DNA of 64,000 bases from Streptomyces sp. man185 (GCA_002551355.1 NTHE01000035.1:19889-83888), one strand, 5' to 3'; numbered from the stretch's first letter, positions 51,124 through 60,471 are shown. The notes: generated by a model not told the origin, from the letters alone. Program-made: numbers and translations.

Positions 51124-52626
51124 ATGGAACAGAAGGCGCGCAGGCGCGGCAACGCAGTCCGGGCAGCAGTGACAGTGGCCACAGCCGCGGCGATGGTGGG
51201 CGTGCTGGCCCCGGCCGCGGGCGCCGATCCGCTCCCGGGTGGACTGGGACCCTGTCTCGGCAGCTCCTGCCCGCCCAGCTGGAACGACCCCAACAACGGC
51301 CCGGTAGTCGGCTTCGACAGCAACATCAACGTCTTCGTCGGCGGGGACTTCCTGGTCCGGGAGGCGGCGGCCGAGGCTGAGGGCAAGGTCGTCACCCTCG
51401 GCCGGTTCGACATGGACAAGCGGGAGGGGGTCTCGCAGATCTACAACGTCGGCGTTGCGGGGGTCGGTTCGCGAGTACCGCCGCCGGACGGCTCCGACTA
51501 TCTGACGACGGGCGGGGACGTCACCATCGCCGACGGTCAGCGCCTCCTCGCCGAGGAGGGCGAACACTCCGGCCGCGTCGCGTACGCGGGGGACCTCACG
51601 GGCACGGTGAACCCCACCACCGCCCCGCGCTTCGACGCGGAGGCGGCCGCCCCGTACACCCAGCTGCGCCCGCAGCTCACCGACGCCAGCCGCTGTTACG
51701 CGTACGACGGCGATGAGCACCGGGAGGCGACGGGCACCTGGCAGCAGGTCGGCGACATCATGACGTTCACCGGCGACGGCACCTCCGCGATCCAGATCTT
51801 CGACGTGGACGCGGACCTGGAGTCGGAGACCGGTGGCAACACGGGGTTCGTGTTCAACGGTGTCCCCGAGGGGGCGACCGTTCTGGTCAACGTGTACGGC
51901 GGCACGCGCAGCGTCGCCACGTTCATGGGCTCGTTCCCCAACGAGGGCCTCCGCGAGAACCTCCTGTGGAACTTCCCGGACGCCACCGCTCTGTCGCTGA
52001 CCGGCCCGGCCCAGTTCGAGGGCAGCATCCTGGTCGGACAGCCGACGAGCGCCACGGTGCTCAGCATGAGCGGCACCAACGGCCGCTTCTACACGGCTGG
52101 TTCGCTCACCCACACCTCGCCGGGCCAGTCCGGCGGCCAGGAGATCCACGCGTACCCCTTCGACGGCGACCTGCCGTCGTGCACTCCCGACCCGACGCCG
52201 ACTCCGACGGACCCGACGCCGACTCCGACGGACCCGACGCCGACTCCGACGGATCCCACGCCGACTCCCACCGATCCCACTCCGACTCCCACCGATCCCA
52301 CTCCGACCCCCACCGATCCCACTCCGACCCCCACGGGTCCCACCGCGACCCCCACGGACCCGACCCCCACCCCCACCGGCCCCACCGCGACCCCCACGGA
52401 CCCGACCCCGGCCCCCACCGAGCCCACCCCGGTCCCGACGGATCCGACGCCCACCCCCACCGGCCACTCCCCGCACCCCACGCACTCGCCGAGCCACCCG
52501 GGTGAGCTGCCCGACACCGGCTCCCGGGGCGGCGAATGGATCATCGGGTCCATCGCGGCAGCGCTGGTGGCCGCCGGCGGTACGGTGCTGGTGGCAACGC
52601 GCAGGGCTCGTCGCCGCACCTTCTAG
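51124..52626 (+). CDS. Choice-of-anchor A surface protein with DPTPTPT repeats and LPDTG sorting signal
   Basis: The 500-residue protein has a signal peptide (RAAVTVATAAAMVGVLAPAA, cleavage near AGA-DP) and a choice-of-anchor A domain (about 60-350: FVGGDFLVREAAAEAEGKV, then VLVNVYGG and FEGSILVG). A Pro/Thr stalk with seven perfect DPTPTPT units and variants (about 355-450) follows. The C-terminus is LPDTGSRGGEWIIGS, a hydrophobic helix and RRARRR, the standard sortase signal. It is probably anchored to the cell wall. The ATG at 51124 has a poor ribosome-binding site; a TTG three codons earlier is an alternative. Confidence 0.88.
   Translation: MEQKARRRGNAVRAAVTVATAAAMVGVLAPAAGADPLPGGLGPCLGSSCPPSWNDPNNGPVVGFDSNINVFVGGDFLVREAAAEAEGKVVTLGRFDMDKREGVSQIYNVGVAGVGSRVPPPDGSDYLTTGGDVTIADGQRLLAEEGEHSGRVAYAGDLTGTVNPTTAPRFDAEAAAPYTQLRPQLTDASRCYAYDGDEHREATGTWQQVGDIMTFTGDGTSAIQIFDVDADLESETGGNTGFVFNGVPEGATVLVNVYGGTRSVATFMGSFPNEGLRENLLWNFPDATALSLTGPAQFEGSILVGQPTSATVLSMSGTNGRFYTAGSLTHTSPGQSGGQEIHAYPFDGDLPSCTPDPTPTPTDPTPTPTDPTPTPTDPTPTPTDPTPTPTDPTPTPTDPTPTPTGPTATPTDPTPTPTGPTATPTDPTPAPTEPTPVPTDPTPTPTGHSPHPTHSPSHPGELPDTGSRGGEWIIGSIAAALVAAGGTVLVATRRARRRTF
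52190..52468 (+). repeat. 21-bp tandem repeats encoding DPTPTPT
   Basis: Seven consecutive 21-bp units encode the same heptapeptide, followed by seven diverged units (GPTATPT, DPTPAPT, EPTPVPT). Codons change gradually along the array (GAC CCG ACG to GAT CCC ACT), which suggests stepwise duplication. The length is likely to vary between strains. Confidence 0.9.
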
Positions 52627-52659
52627 CAGGCACGGAGCAGGGCCCGCTAGCGTGGTTCG

Positions 52660-53030
52660 ATGACGAAACCGCTGAGCGAACCGCTGCTGCACCTCGCCGA
52701 AGGACCACGGTGGGATGCGGCCCGCGGGACAGGGACGTACGAGAGTCCACCCGCGGCCGCACCCTCCAGGAGGAGGGCTTCATCCACCTCTCGCTGCCCC
52801 ACCAACTCCCCGGTGTGGCCCGGATGCTGTACGGGGACGGCGGCCGGGGCCTCGTGGTCCTGGTCGTCGACCCCGCCCGCCTCGCCGCCCCCGTCCGGTA
52901 CGAGGCGATGAAGCCCGGCGGCGAGGAGTTCCCGCACCTGTACGGACCGCTCCCCGTGAGCGCGGTCGTCGAGGTGCGGCCCCTTGAGGACTGGTACAAC
53001 GACCGACGAGAGGAAGACGAACCCCAGTGA
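52660..53030 (+). pseudogene. DUF952 protein gene with a one-base frameshift
   Basis: The ATG at 52660 opens MTKPLSEPLLHLAEGPRWDA, the usual DUF952 start, but the frame leaves the family after TGTYE (52743). The rest (STRGRTLQEEGFIHLSLPHQ to VVEVRPLEDW) is in the frame two bases over and ends at 53030. Inserting one base between 52744 and 52745 (for example restoring GAG ATG TCC ACC) rejoins a 124-residue protein. Either a natural frameshift or a sequencing error explains this. The next gene's GTG overlaps its stop, as expected for an intact operon. Confidence 0.8.
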
Positions 53031-53908
53031 TCGGCCCCCTCACAGCGGTGACCGGAGCGACCGGAGCGGTCGGCGGCCGGGTCGCCCGACGGCTGGCCCG
53101 TACCGGCGTCCCCCTACGGCTCCTCGGCCGCGACCCCGCCCGGCTGCCCGACGTGCCCGGCGCCGAGCACGCGCCCGCCGCCCCCTACGGCGACGGAGAG
53201 GCCATGCGCCGGGCCCTCGACGGAGCCCACACCCTTTTCCTGGTCTCCGCCCACGAAAGCCCCCACCGGGTCCGCGAGCACACCACCGCGATCGACGCCG
53301 CCGTGGCGGTGGGGGTGGAGCGGATCGTGTACGTGTCCTTCCAAGGGGCCGCGCCCGACGCCACGTTCACCTTCGCCCGCGACCACTGGGGCACCGAGGC
53401 CCACATCCGCACCGCCGAGGTGCGCCACACCTTCCTGCGGGACAACTGGTATCTGGCGGGCCTGCCCGCCATGACCGGGACCGACGGCGTGCTGCGCGGA
53501 CCCGGGGGCGACGGGCGGGTGGCGGCCGTCGCCCACGAGGACATCGCCGACGCGGCGGCGGCCGTGCTGCTGGACGAGGGCACGGACCACGACGACCGGG
53601 TCTACGACCTCACCGGACCCGAGGCGTTCACCCTCGCCGAGGCGGCCGACGAACTGAGCCGGGCCACCGGGCGCCCCGTCGTCTACGTCCCCGAGACCCG
53701 CGAGGAGGCCTACGCCTCGCGGGCCGGCTACGGGGCCGAGGACTGGGAGGTGGCCGGCTGGGTCACCTCGTACGAGGCCATCGCGGCGGGCGAGTTGGCC
53801 GCCGTTTCCGACGCGGTACCCACCCTCACCGGACGCCCGGCGCAGAGCTTCGCCCAGTTCCTGGTGGAGAACCCGGACAGCTATCGCCACCTGCTCCCCG
53901 GCGGCTGA
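53027..53908 (+). CDS. NmrA-like NAD(P)-binding protein
   Basis: The 293-residue atypical SDR begins with the nucleotide loop TAVTGATGAVGGRVARRLAR (about 6-25). It continues with RDPARLPDVPGAE and FLRDNWYLAGLPAM typical of NmrA/HSCARG proteins. The usual Tyr-x-x-x-Lys pair is absent, so it may be a redox sensor rather than an enzyme. Its GTG overlaps the stop of the frameshifted DUF952 gene (GTGA). Confidence 0.85.
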   Translation: MIGPLTAVTGATGAVGGRVARRLARTGVPLRLLGRDPARLPDVPGAEHAPAAPYGDGEAMRRALDGAHTLFLVSAHESPHRVREHTTAIDAAVAVGVERIVYVSFQGAAPDATFTFARDHWGTEAHIRTAEVRHTFLRDNWYLAGLPAMTGTDGVLRGPGGDGRVAAVAHEDIADAAAAVLLDEGTDHDDRVYDLTGPEAFTLAEAADELSRATGRPVVYVPETREEAYASRAGYGAEDWEVAGWVTSYEAIAAGELAAVSDAVPTLTGRPAQSFAQFLVENPDSYRHLLPGG

Positions 53909-53926
53909 CCGGCAGGCCGACCCGGC

Positions 53927-55114
53927 TCACCGCCACGGGATGTGACGCCAGGGACTGCCCTCGCTCTGGGCCAGCAGACGGTGGGCGAGGACGTTCTGCT
54001 CGTAGAACGGGCCGTACTCCTCGTCGTCGAAGCGCAGCACCCGGCCCAGCGCGTACCCTGCCGAGAATTCCTCCCAGGAGCGGTGGGCCGACTTGCTCAG
54101 CGCTCCGGCGTACACGATCGCGGCCTCCGCGTCGGCGGGGCTGCAGTAGCGCGCCGACAGCCCCCAGCGCGCCAGGTTCACCGCCCGCCCGTAGTCGTAC
54201 GCCACCGTCGTGCGCACCCGGCCGTCCGGCGGCAGCAGCCCGTCCGCGCGGAACCGGGCCTCGTAGCGCATGATCCGGCGTACGAGCTCCTCGATGCCCT
54301 TCACCGTGCCCGCGTCGGCCCCGAGGTCCTGGGCGTGACCGGCCGCCGTCTCCCGCCACAGATCGGCCGAGGGCAGCTGGCCGAGACCCGCCGCCAACTG
54401 CTCGCGGGCGCGCAGCGCGAAGTCCGGTTCCGGCGGGCTGTTGCGGGCGTCGAGCAGGACGTCCAGCTGCTTGCGCCACTCCTCGTGGCCGGTGATGCCC
54501 CAGGACCGGCGGAGCTGATCGCGCTCGGTGGTGTAGTCGTGGTAGACCGTCCCGATCTCGTTCCAGGGGACCGCGTTCCCGATCGCCAGGTGCGCGCCGC
54601 AGGCCAGCCCGTACGCCAACGGCCCGTGCAGCACGCCGTGGCGCAGCGCGAGCAGCCGGTTCTCCGGGAGGCGGTCGTTCTCCGCGTACGCGCGCTGCCA
54701 CAGCGCCAGATGGATCGGGGCCGTCGGCAGCAGCAACTGCCCGGGCGTGCCCACGTTCACCCCGAGGAACACCTGGGGGTCGGACCAGCCGAACTCGGCG
54801 GCCCAGCGCAGCGAGACCCCGTGGAAGACCCAGTCCGGATGCCAGGCGGGCAGCATGCCCCGGGTGAGCACGGGCCGGCAGACGAAGCCCGACGGGTCGT
54901 GGTGCGCGCGCCAGGTGACGGTGTCCGGCTTCGCGTCCGCCTCGGCGCGCGGGGCCGGGATGTACAGCTCGGCCCCGGCCAGGGCCGCCAGCTGGGCCCG
55001 TGCGTCGCCGCGCAGCGTCGCCTCGTGGAGGAGCTGCTCGGTCTCGGACGGCGGGATCCAGGGCGCCGGCGCCCAGGGTGCGGCGGCGGGCGCGCCGGGG
55101 AGGTTCGGGTTCAT
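53927..55114 (-). CDS. DUF1266-type protein, downstream paralogue
   Basis: The 395-residue protein has a Pro/Ala-rich N-terminus, then a conserved block RPVLTRGMLPAWHPDWVFHG (about 90-110). The C-terminal DUF1266-like segment includes LRRSWGITGHEEWRKQLDVL, YDYGRAVNLARWGLSARY and WEEFSAGYALGRVLRFDD. No signal peptide or membrane helix is seen. Function of the family is unknown. Its ATG overlaps the stop of the paralogue upstream (ATGA). Confidence 0.82.
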   Translation of the reverse strand: MNPNLPGAPAAAPWAPAPWIPPSETEQLLHEATLRGDARAQLAALAGAELYIPAPRAEADAKPDTVTWRAHHDPSGFVCRPVLTRGMLPAWHPDWVFHGVSLRWAAEFGWSDPQVFLGVNVGTPGQLLLPTAPIHLALWQRAYAENDRLPENRLLALRHGVLHGPLAYGLACGAHLAIGNAVPWNEIGTVYHDYTTERDQLRRSWGITGHEEWRKQLDVLLDARNSPPEPDFALRAREQLAAGLGQLPSADLWRETAAGHAQDLGADAGTVKGIEELVRRIMRYEARFRADGLLPPDGRVRTTVAYDYGRAVNLARWGLSARYCSPADAEAAIVYAGALSKSAHRSWEEFSAGYALGRVLRFDDEEYGPFYEQNVLAHRLLAQSEGSPWRHIPWR

Positions 55115-56289
55115 GACCAGGGGAGGTTCCGGTAGGGGCTGGTGGGGTCCTGGGTGAGGATGCGGTGCTCGGCGAGCGACTGCCGGTAGGTGGCCTCCGC
55201 CGCCTCCGGGCCGTCGTCCTCGGCCCGGTGGGCGATGCGGGCCATGAGGTAGCCGAGGGAGAAGTCCGTCCACGAGGAGTAGGCCCCGCGGGCGAGTTCG
55301 CCGACCCGCAGGACGTCCTGCTCGGCCTCGTACGGATCGATGTACCGCGCGCCCAGTGCCAGCCGTACGACGTTGACCGCCCGGCCGAGGTCGAAGGCGG
55401 CCAGGGTGTCGACGCGACCGTCCGGGGCGAGCGCGCCGTCGGCCCGGAGCCGTTCCTCGTACCGGGCGATGTGGTGCAGCGACCGTTCGGCCAGAGCCCG
55501 GTCGTCGGCGTCGCGTGCGCTGAACGTACGGGCCAGCGCCTCGGACCACTCCTCGTGCGCCGGTGTATGCCCCAGCCTGGCGGCCAGGGTCTGCCGGGTG
55601 CGCAGGACGGCTTCCTGGACCCGCCCGACCAGCTGGTTCTTCATCAGTGACGCGAGGCGGTCGCGGTACTCGGCGCGGTGCGGGATGCCCCATGGGCTGC
55701 GCAGCCGGGCGCGGTCGGTCGCGTAGTCCTCGTAGGCGGCGCCGAGCCGGTTCCAGACCAGAGCGTTGGTGACGGCCAGATGGGCGCCGAGCGCCAGCCC
55801 GTGGGCGAGCGGCCCGTGCAGCGGCCCGCCGCTGTCGGTGAGCAGGCGCCCGTGCTCGCGGCCCCCGGACCGCTCCTCGGCCCTCAGCCAGGCCTTCAGG
55901 CGCCCCGGCCGGGCGTCGACCATCGCCGCGTACGGAGTGCCGTGGTTCACCGCGAGCCGGCGCACGTCGTACGGCCAGGTCCGGGCCAGCTCGCCGAGGC
56001 TCACCGCGCGGAACACCCACTCCGGGTGCCAGGGCGGCAGCATCCCCGGGGTCAGGACCGGGACGCAGGTCCGCCGGGTGGACTCGTCGCGGATCATGGG
56101 CAGCGGTGCCGTCCAGCCCGGGATGTCCGCGTGCAGCCGGGCGACAAGCACGTACAGGCGGGTCCGCGCGAGCAGCTCCACGACGGCGTCGGCGCTCCCG
56201 GCCCCGACGGCTGCGGACAGCGCGCGCTCGATCCCCGTGGGCGCCATCGCTCCGCCGCCCGCTGTTCCCGCCCCGTTCCCCGTCGTCAC
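55111..56289 (-). CDS. DUF1266-type protein, upstream paralogue
   Basis: The 392 residues align block by block with the next gene: VPVLTPGMLPPWHPEWVFRA, LRSPWGIPHRAEYRDRLASL, FDLGRAVNVVRLALGARYID and WTDFSLGYLMARIAHR. The two C-termini also match (SPYRNLPWS against SPWRHIPWR). They are clearly tandem duplicates, coupled by a 4-bp overlap. The GTG at 56289 has GGAG upstream; the longer frame enters the response-regulator gene. Confidence 0.8.
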   Translation of the reverse strand: MTTGNGAGTAGGGAMAPTGIERALSAAVGAGSADAVVELLARTRLYVLVARLHADIPGWTAPLPMIRDESTRRTCVPVLTPGMLPPWHPEWVFRAVSLGELARTWPYDVRRLAVNHGTPYAAMVDARPGRLKAWLRAEERSGGREHGRLLTDSGGPLHGPLAHGLALGAHLAVTNALVWNRLGAAYEDYATDRARLRSPWGIPHRAEYRDRLASLMKNQLVGRVQEAVLRTRQTLAARLGHTPAHEEWSEALARTFSARDADDRALAERSLHHIARYEERLRADGALAPDGRVDTLAAFDLGRAVNVVRLALGARYIDPYEAEQDVLRVGELARGAYSSWTDFSLGYLMARIAHRAEDDGPEAAEATYRQSLAEHRILTQDPTSPYRNLPWS

Positions 56290-56320
56290 GGCTCCGATCC
56301 TACGAAACGGGCCCCGCGGG

Positions 56321-56995
56321 TCAGAGCCCGGCGGGGCGCACCAGCCCCGACTCGTACGCGAACACCGCCGCCTGGGTCCGGTCGCGGACGCCCAACTTGA
56401 CCAGGATCCGGCCCACATGGGTCTTCACCGTCTGCTCGGCGACGATCAGCTGCCGGGCGATCTCGGCGTTCGACAGGCCGCCCGCGATCAGCGTCAGCAC
56501 CTCCGTCTCGCGCTCGGTCAGGTCCCCGACCCGTGCTTTGAGCGGCGGTCGCGGGGCCCCGGCGGTCCGGGAGAACTCCACGATGAGCCGCTTGGTGATG
56601 TTGGGTGAGAGCAGTGCGTCGCCCGCCGCCACCACCCTTACAGCGTCGGCGAGTTCGGCGGCCGACGCGTCCTTCAGCAGGAAGCCGGACGCCCCGGCGC
56701 GCAGTGCCTCGTACACGTACTCGTCGAGGTCGAAGGTGGTGAGCACGAGCACCTTCACCGTCGAGCCCTCGGGGGAGGTGATCCGCCGGGTCGCCTCGAT
56801 GCCGCCCAGCTCCGGCATCCGGATGTCCATCAGGACGACGTCCGGATCGAGTTCGGCGACTTTGCCGATCGCGTCGAGCCCGTTGACGGCCTGCCCGACG
56901 ACCTCGATGTCCGGCTCGGCGTCGAGCAGGAACGTGAAGCCCTGGCGGACCATCATCTGGTCGTCGGCGATCACGCAACGGATGGGGGGCGTCAT
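56321..56995 (-). CDS. NarL/LuxR-type response regulator
   Basis: The 224-residue regulator has a receiver domain (acidic DD11-12, phospho-Asp57 in VVLMDIRMPE, LTTFDLDEYVYEALRAGA, conserved Lys in FLLKDAS) and a C-terminal LuxR HTH (LTERETEVLTLIAGGLSNAE, then EQTVKTHVGRILVKL). It is translationally coupled (ATGA) to the sensor kinase upstream. Target genes are not indicated; the neighbouring acyltransferase is possible. Confidence 0.95.
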   Translation of the reverse strand: MTPPIRCVIADDQMMVRQGFTFLLDAEPDIEVVGQAVNGLDAIGKVAELDPDVVLMDIRMPELGGIEATRRITSPEGSTVKVLVLTTFDLDEYVYEALRAGASGFLLKDASAAELADAVRVVAAGDALLSPNITKRLIVEFSRTAGAPRPPLKARVGDLTERETEVLTLIAGGLSNAEIARQLIVAEQTVKTHVGRILVKLGVRDRTQAAVFAYESGLVRPAGL

Positions 56996-58299
56996 GGGGC
57001 GTCCTCGGTCGTCTCGGTGCTGGTGGGCAGGATCGCGGTGACTTCCCAGCCGCCGCCGGGCGTGGGGCCGGTGGCCAGGTCGCCGCCGAGCATCGCGGCG
57101 CGTTCGCGCATCCCGAGCAGACCGTGGCGTACGCCGGGGGAGGGAGCGGCCGGGCGGTCCGGCGGGGAGTTGACGACCCGGACGGTCAGCCCGGCGGGGC
57201 GGTGGCCGATCACCACCTCGGCGCTCGCCCCGGGCGCGTGGCGCATCACGTTGCTCAGCGCCTCCTGCACGATGCGGTACGCGGACAGCTCGACGCCCGG
57301 AGCCAGGGGGCGGGGGTCGCCGGTGGTGGAGACGGTGACGCCGAGACCGGCGGAGCGCACGGTGGCGACCAGGCCGTCGAGCCCGTCGAGGCCCGGCTGC
57401 GGGGAGTGCCGGGTGTCGTCGCTCCGGGCGGGGGCGTCCTCCGAGCGCAGGACGCCCAGCACCCGGCGCAGCTCGGCGAGGGCTTCCAGGGCGTTCTCGC
57501 GGATGCCGGTCAGATTCTCCTTCAGCTCCTCGGTGGGGTGCGCCACCAGATGCGGGGCGACCTGCGCCTGGATGGAGATCACCGACATGTGGTGGGCGAC
57601 CACGTCGTGCAGCTCGCGCGCGATCCGGTTGCGCTCCTCCAGCAGCGTGCGCCGGGCCCGCTCCTCGGCGGTCAACTCGGCCTGGACGACGAGGTCCTTA
57701 CGGGCCAGGCGCAGGCTGCGCAGCGCGGTGCCGAGGACCAGGGCCACGACGAAGGCCGGGGCGGAGCGGTCCAGGTTCAGGTTGTGCGGCTGCGTGGTGT
57801 GCAGGGTCATGGCCAGGCCCGCCAGCAGCGTGAGGGCCAGCGCCCCCACCGAGCGCCGCAGCTGTACGCGCAGGGCCAGCAGGAACAGCGCCCCGCCCTG
57901 GAACACCATCCCCATGATGCTCCAGGGGAACAGCCGGTCCGGGCTCATGGCGGTCTCGGTGGCCAGCACCGTCGCCACCGACAGCGCGGTCGCGGCCCAC
58001 CACGCCCCCACCGGCCGGACCATCCCGACCAGCAGCACCACCGACTGCGCGAGGGCGGCCAGCACGGCCCACCCGCTGACTCCGGCGGCCGGGTCGGTGC
58101 TCAACTCGTATGCCCGAGGCACGGCGAAGAAGGCGGCCGCGAACACCAGCAGCATCAGGAACACCGGCCGCCACACCGGCGCGTCCGGCTCCCCCATGCG
58201 CGGCACCCGGTCGGCGGGCGTCGCCCACAGGTCCCCGTACAGCGCACGCGGCGCACGGCGTACCGCCGCCCGCAGGCGCAGCGCTCTCGATGACGTCAC
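56992..58299 (-). CDS. HisKA_3-type sensor histidine kinase
   Basis: The 435-residue kinase has about five N-terminal transmembrane helices (about 45-190). The dimerisation helix carries RIARELHDVVAHHMSVISIQ (phospho-His in ELHDVV). HATPase motifs follow: IVQEALSNVMRHAPG and GLLGMRERAAMLGGDL. GTG start at 58299 (VTSSRALRLR). It pairs with the response regulator. The stimulus is unknown; the short extracellular loops suggest sensing in the membrane. Confidence 0.92.
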   Translation of the reverse strand: MTSSRALRLRAAVRRAPRALYGDLWATPADRVPRMGEPDAPVWRPVFLMLLVFAAAFFAVPRAYELSTDPAAGVSGWAVLAALAQSVVLLVGMVRPVGAWWAATALSVATVLATETAMSPDRLFPWSIMGMVFQGGALFLLALRVQLRRSVGALALTLLAGLAMTLHTTQPHNLNLDRSAPAFVVALVLGTALRSLRLARKDLVVQAELTAEERARRTLLEERNRIARELHDVVAHHMSVISIQAQVAPHLVAHPTEELKENLTGIRENALEALAELRRVLGVLRSEDAPARSDDTRHSPQPGLDGLDGLVATVRSAGLGVTVSTTGDPRPLAPGVELSAYRIVQEALSNVMRHAPGASAEVVIGHRPAGLTVRVVNSPPDRPAAPSPGVRHGLLGMRERAAMLGGDLATGPTPGGGWEVTAILPTSTETTEDAP

Positions 58300-58336
58300 G
58301 GCCCCCACCGCCCCCTCGGTTCGACCAGCCCACAGA

Positions 58337-59509
58337 CTAGGCACGACGCGCCTCCCCCTTCCGCTCGGGGGCGGACTCCCGTACGACGAGGGAGCCCCCG
58401 CCGCCGCGCCGCCCGCCCTGCTCGTAACCCCGAAACGCCGCCCAGCACCCCAGCAGGGCCAGGGCGAACACCGGCAGCCAGAGCAGTCTGGCCGTCACCC
58501 AGCCCGCGTCGTCGGGCACGGTGTGCAGCCCCGGCAGCGGGCCGCCCGCGAGCAGCAGCGCGCTCGCCGTGACGATGATCATCGCGGTCTGGTGCCACAG
58601 GAAGACGGTCATCGCCGACACGTTCACCACCGCCACCCCCGCCCAGGCGGCGGGCGCGCGCAGCACCCGGCGCAGGGGCCCGAGCAGCAGCAGCGCCGCC
58701 CCGCACTGCGCCAGGCCGAAGGCGGCGGCGGCGAGACTCGGCGGGTCCAGGTTGGAGATCCGGCCGCCCGGCACACCGACCATCGAGGCCGGGTAACCCG
58801 CCCACCGGACGAGAGCCGTGGCCGCGACCGCCCCGCCGAGCAGCAGCGCCCAGCGGCCCGGCCGGCCGCGCAGCCCGCCCCGGGCGACCAGAGCCCCCAG
58901 GCAGTACGGCACCAGCCACCCCGCGACCACGTTGATCCACCCCAGCTCCCGCGGACCGCCGAGGCCGAACCGTACGAGATCGACGTGCAGCACCACCACG
59001 AGCGGCCACAGCGGGTGCAGCCGGGCCACCAGCGGCGTCAGCGCGGTCAGCGCGGCGAAGACCAGCAGGAACCACAGCGGGGACCAGACCAGCTTGGCCA
59101 GCGCCCGGACGGTCGGCTCGCCCACTCCGGCCACCAGCATCGCGGCCGCCGCGAGCGCCCACACCACGAGCACCGCCGCCACCGGCCGGAACAGCCGCGC
59201 CAGCCGGCCGCCCACCCACTGCCCGTACGGCACGCCCCGCTTCCGCGCGGAAGCCCAACTTCCCGCCGCCACCTGCCCGCCCACCAGGAAGAACACCGCG
59301 AGCGTCTGGAAGACCCACGAGACCGGGATGAGTTCGGGCAGATGGGCCAGCGGGCTCGCCCCGCGTACGGTGCCGCTGTCGGCGACGAGCGCGGTCACCA
59401 GCCAGTGGCCGCCCACCACGCCCAGGATGGCCAGGGCCCGCAGGGCGTCGACGGCCCGGTCGCGGCCGGGCGGGGTAACGGCCTCGATCCGCTCGACGAG
59501 CCCGGTCAT
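58337..59509 (-). CDS. Acyltransferase 3 family membrane protein
   Basis: The 390-residue protein has about ten transmembrane helices. It begins with the family motif RDRAVDALRALAILGVVGGH (His near residue 35), and VFFLVGGQVAAGSW follows. These proteins O-acylate cell-surface polymers or natural products. A basic tail ends the protein. The ATG overlaps the stop of the hydrolase gene (ATGA). The target is unknown. Confidence 0.85.
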   Translation of the reverse strand: MTGLVERIEAVTPPGRDRAVDALRALAILGVVGGHWLVTALVADSGTVRGASPLAHLPELIPVSWVFQTLAVFFLVGGQVAAGSWASARKRGVPYGQWVGGRLARLFRPVAAVLVVWALAAAAMLVAGVGEPTVRALAKLVWSPLWFLLVFAALTALTPLVARLHPLWPLVVVLHVDLVRFGLGGPRELGWINVVAGWLVPYCLGALVARGGLRGRPGRWALLLGGAVAATALVRWAGYPASMVGVPGGRISNLDPPSLAAAAFGLAQCGAALLLLGPLRRVLRAPAAWAGVAVVNVSAMTVFLWHQTAMIIVTASALLLAGGPLPGLHTVPDDAGWVTARLLWLPVFALALLGCWAAFRGYEQGGRRGGGGSLVVRESAPERKGEARRA

Positions 59510-60471
59510 CGGGAGGCCCCCGACGGTTCGGCGCCCGCCGCGATCCGGGCGAGGTTCGTCATGGACCGCGAACCGGGCAGCAGGTAGTCGCTGTGCCCGC
59601 CGTCGCCCGCGTCGAACACCTCGGCCCCGAACTCCTCCGCCACCGGATCGGTCCCGAACCCCACCGTGGCGACGAACGGCACCCGCACCCGGACATGCGG
59701 CACCCGGGCGATCCAGTCCCCGCCGCCACGGCCCGCCCACACCCGCGCCCGGGTGCGCAGTGAGCGGGCATCCCCCACCCCGACCCCGGGACTGCCGTAG
59801 AGGACGAGGGAGTCGGCCGCCGTTCCGGACGCCGACCGGGCGCAGATCACCGAACCGTAGGAGTGGCAGAGCAGGCTGATCAGGGCGGCGGGCCGCACCG
59901 CGCGCAATCCGTCCACCAGGGCGCGCAAGCCTGGAGCGGCCTCGTCGGCGCGCCCGGTCGTCAGGGCGGCCGGGCTGACGGTGGCGGGCGAGCGGTAGCC
60001 CAGCCAGACGACGACGGCCGCGCCCTCGCCCAACTCCTCGCGCAGGGCGGTCGCGTCGCGCCGGAGCCGCCCGTACGCGTCCAGGCCGACACCGGCTCCC
60101 GGCACCAGGACCGCGATTCGCCGAGCCGAGGACAGCGCGCCCGTGACCTCCACGCTCCGGCCGCCGTCCCGCCCGTCGAAGGACAGGAACTGACGCCCCG
60201 GCGCGGCCATCGCGCGCAGCGAGGCCGCCCGCTTGAGGTCCCCGTGCCCCGCCGCCATGCGCCCGGCCGCCCTGATGTCCTGCCGGCTCACCGCGTACCG
60301 CTTCTCCAGCGCCGCCGGGCTCGCGTCCCGCAGCGGCCCGAGGGCAGTCGGCGCGGGGGCGGGCACGGCGGCGGGCCGGGCCGCTCCGGACACCGGCACG
60401 GCCACCGCGAAGGTGACCAGGGCGGCGAGCAGGGTGCGGCGCAGACGCGGTCTGCGCGGGCGGTCGGGCAT
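59506..60471 (-). CDS. Exported alpha/beta hydrolase of the DUF1023 type
   Basis: The 321-residue protein has a Tat-like or Sec signal (RPRRPRLRRTLLAALVTFAV). A helical segment precedes the hydrolase domain, with LVPGAGVGLDAYGRL, WLGYRSP and the nucleophile elbow LLCHSYGSVICA (Ser near residue 200). A C-terminal GHSDYLLPGS carries the catalytic His. These are usual for DUF1023 actinobacterial esterase-like proteins. It is coupled to the acyltransferase gene, suggesting joint action on a surface ester. Confidence 0.82.
   Translation of the reverse strand: MPDRPRRPRLRRTLLAALVTFAVAVPVSGAARPAAVPAPAPTALGPLRDASPAALEKRYAVSRQDIRAAGRMAAGHGDLKRAASLRAMAAPGRQFLSFDGRDGGRSVEVTGALSSARRIAVLVPGAGVGLDAYGRLRRDATALREELGEGAAVVVWLGYRSPATVSPAALTTGRADEAAPGLRALVDGLRAVRPAALISLLCHSYGSVICARSASGTAADSLVLYGSPGVGVGDARSLRTRARVWAGRGGGDWIARVPHVRVRVPFVATVGFGTDPVAEEFGAEVFDAGDGGHSDYLLPGSRSMTNLARIAAGAEPSGASR

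Noticed and set aside
52190..52468. Regular repeats suggesting a CRISPR array
   Set aside because: They are 21-bp units in frame within a surface protein, without spacers.
57017..59587. Plus-strand open frame of 856 codons opposite the kinase and acyltransferase genes
   Set aside because: Shadow of recognised minus-strand genes; no family motifs.
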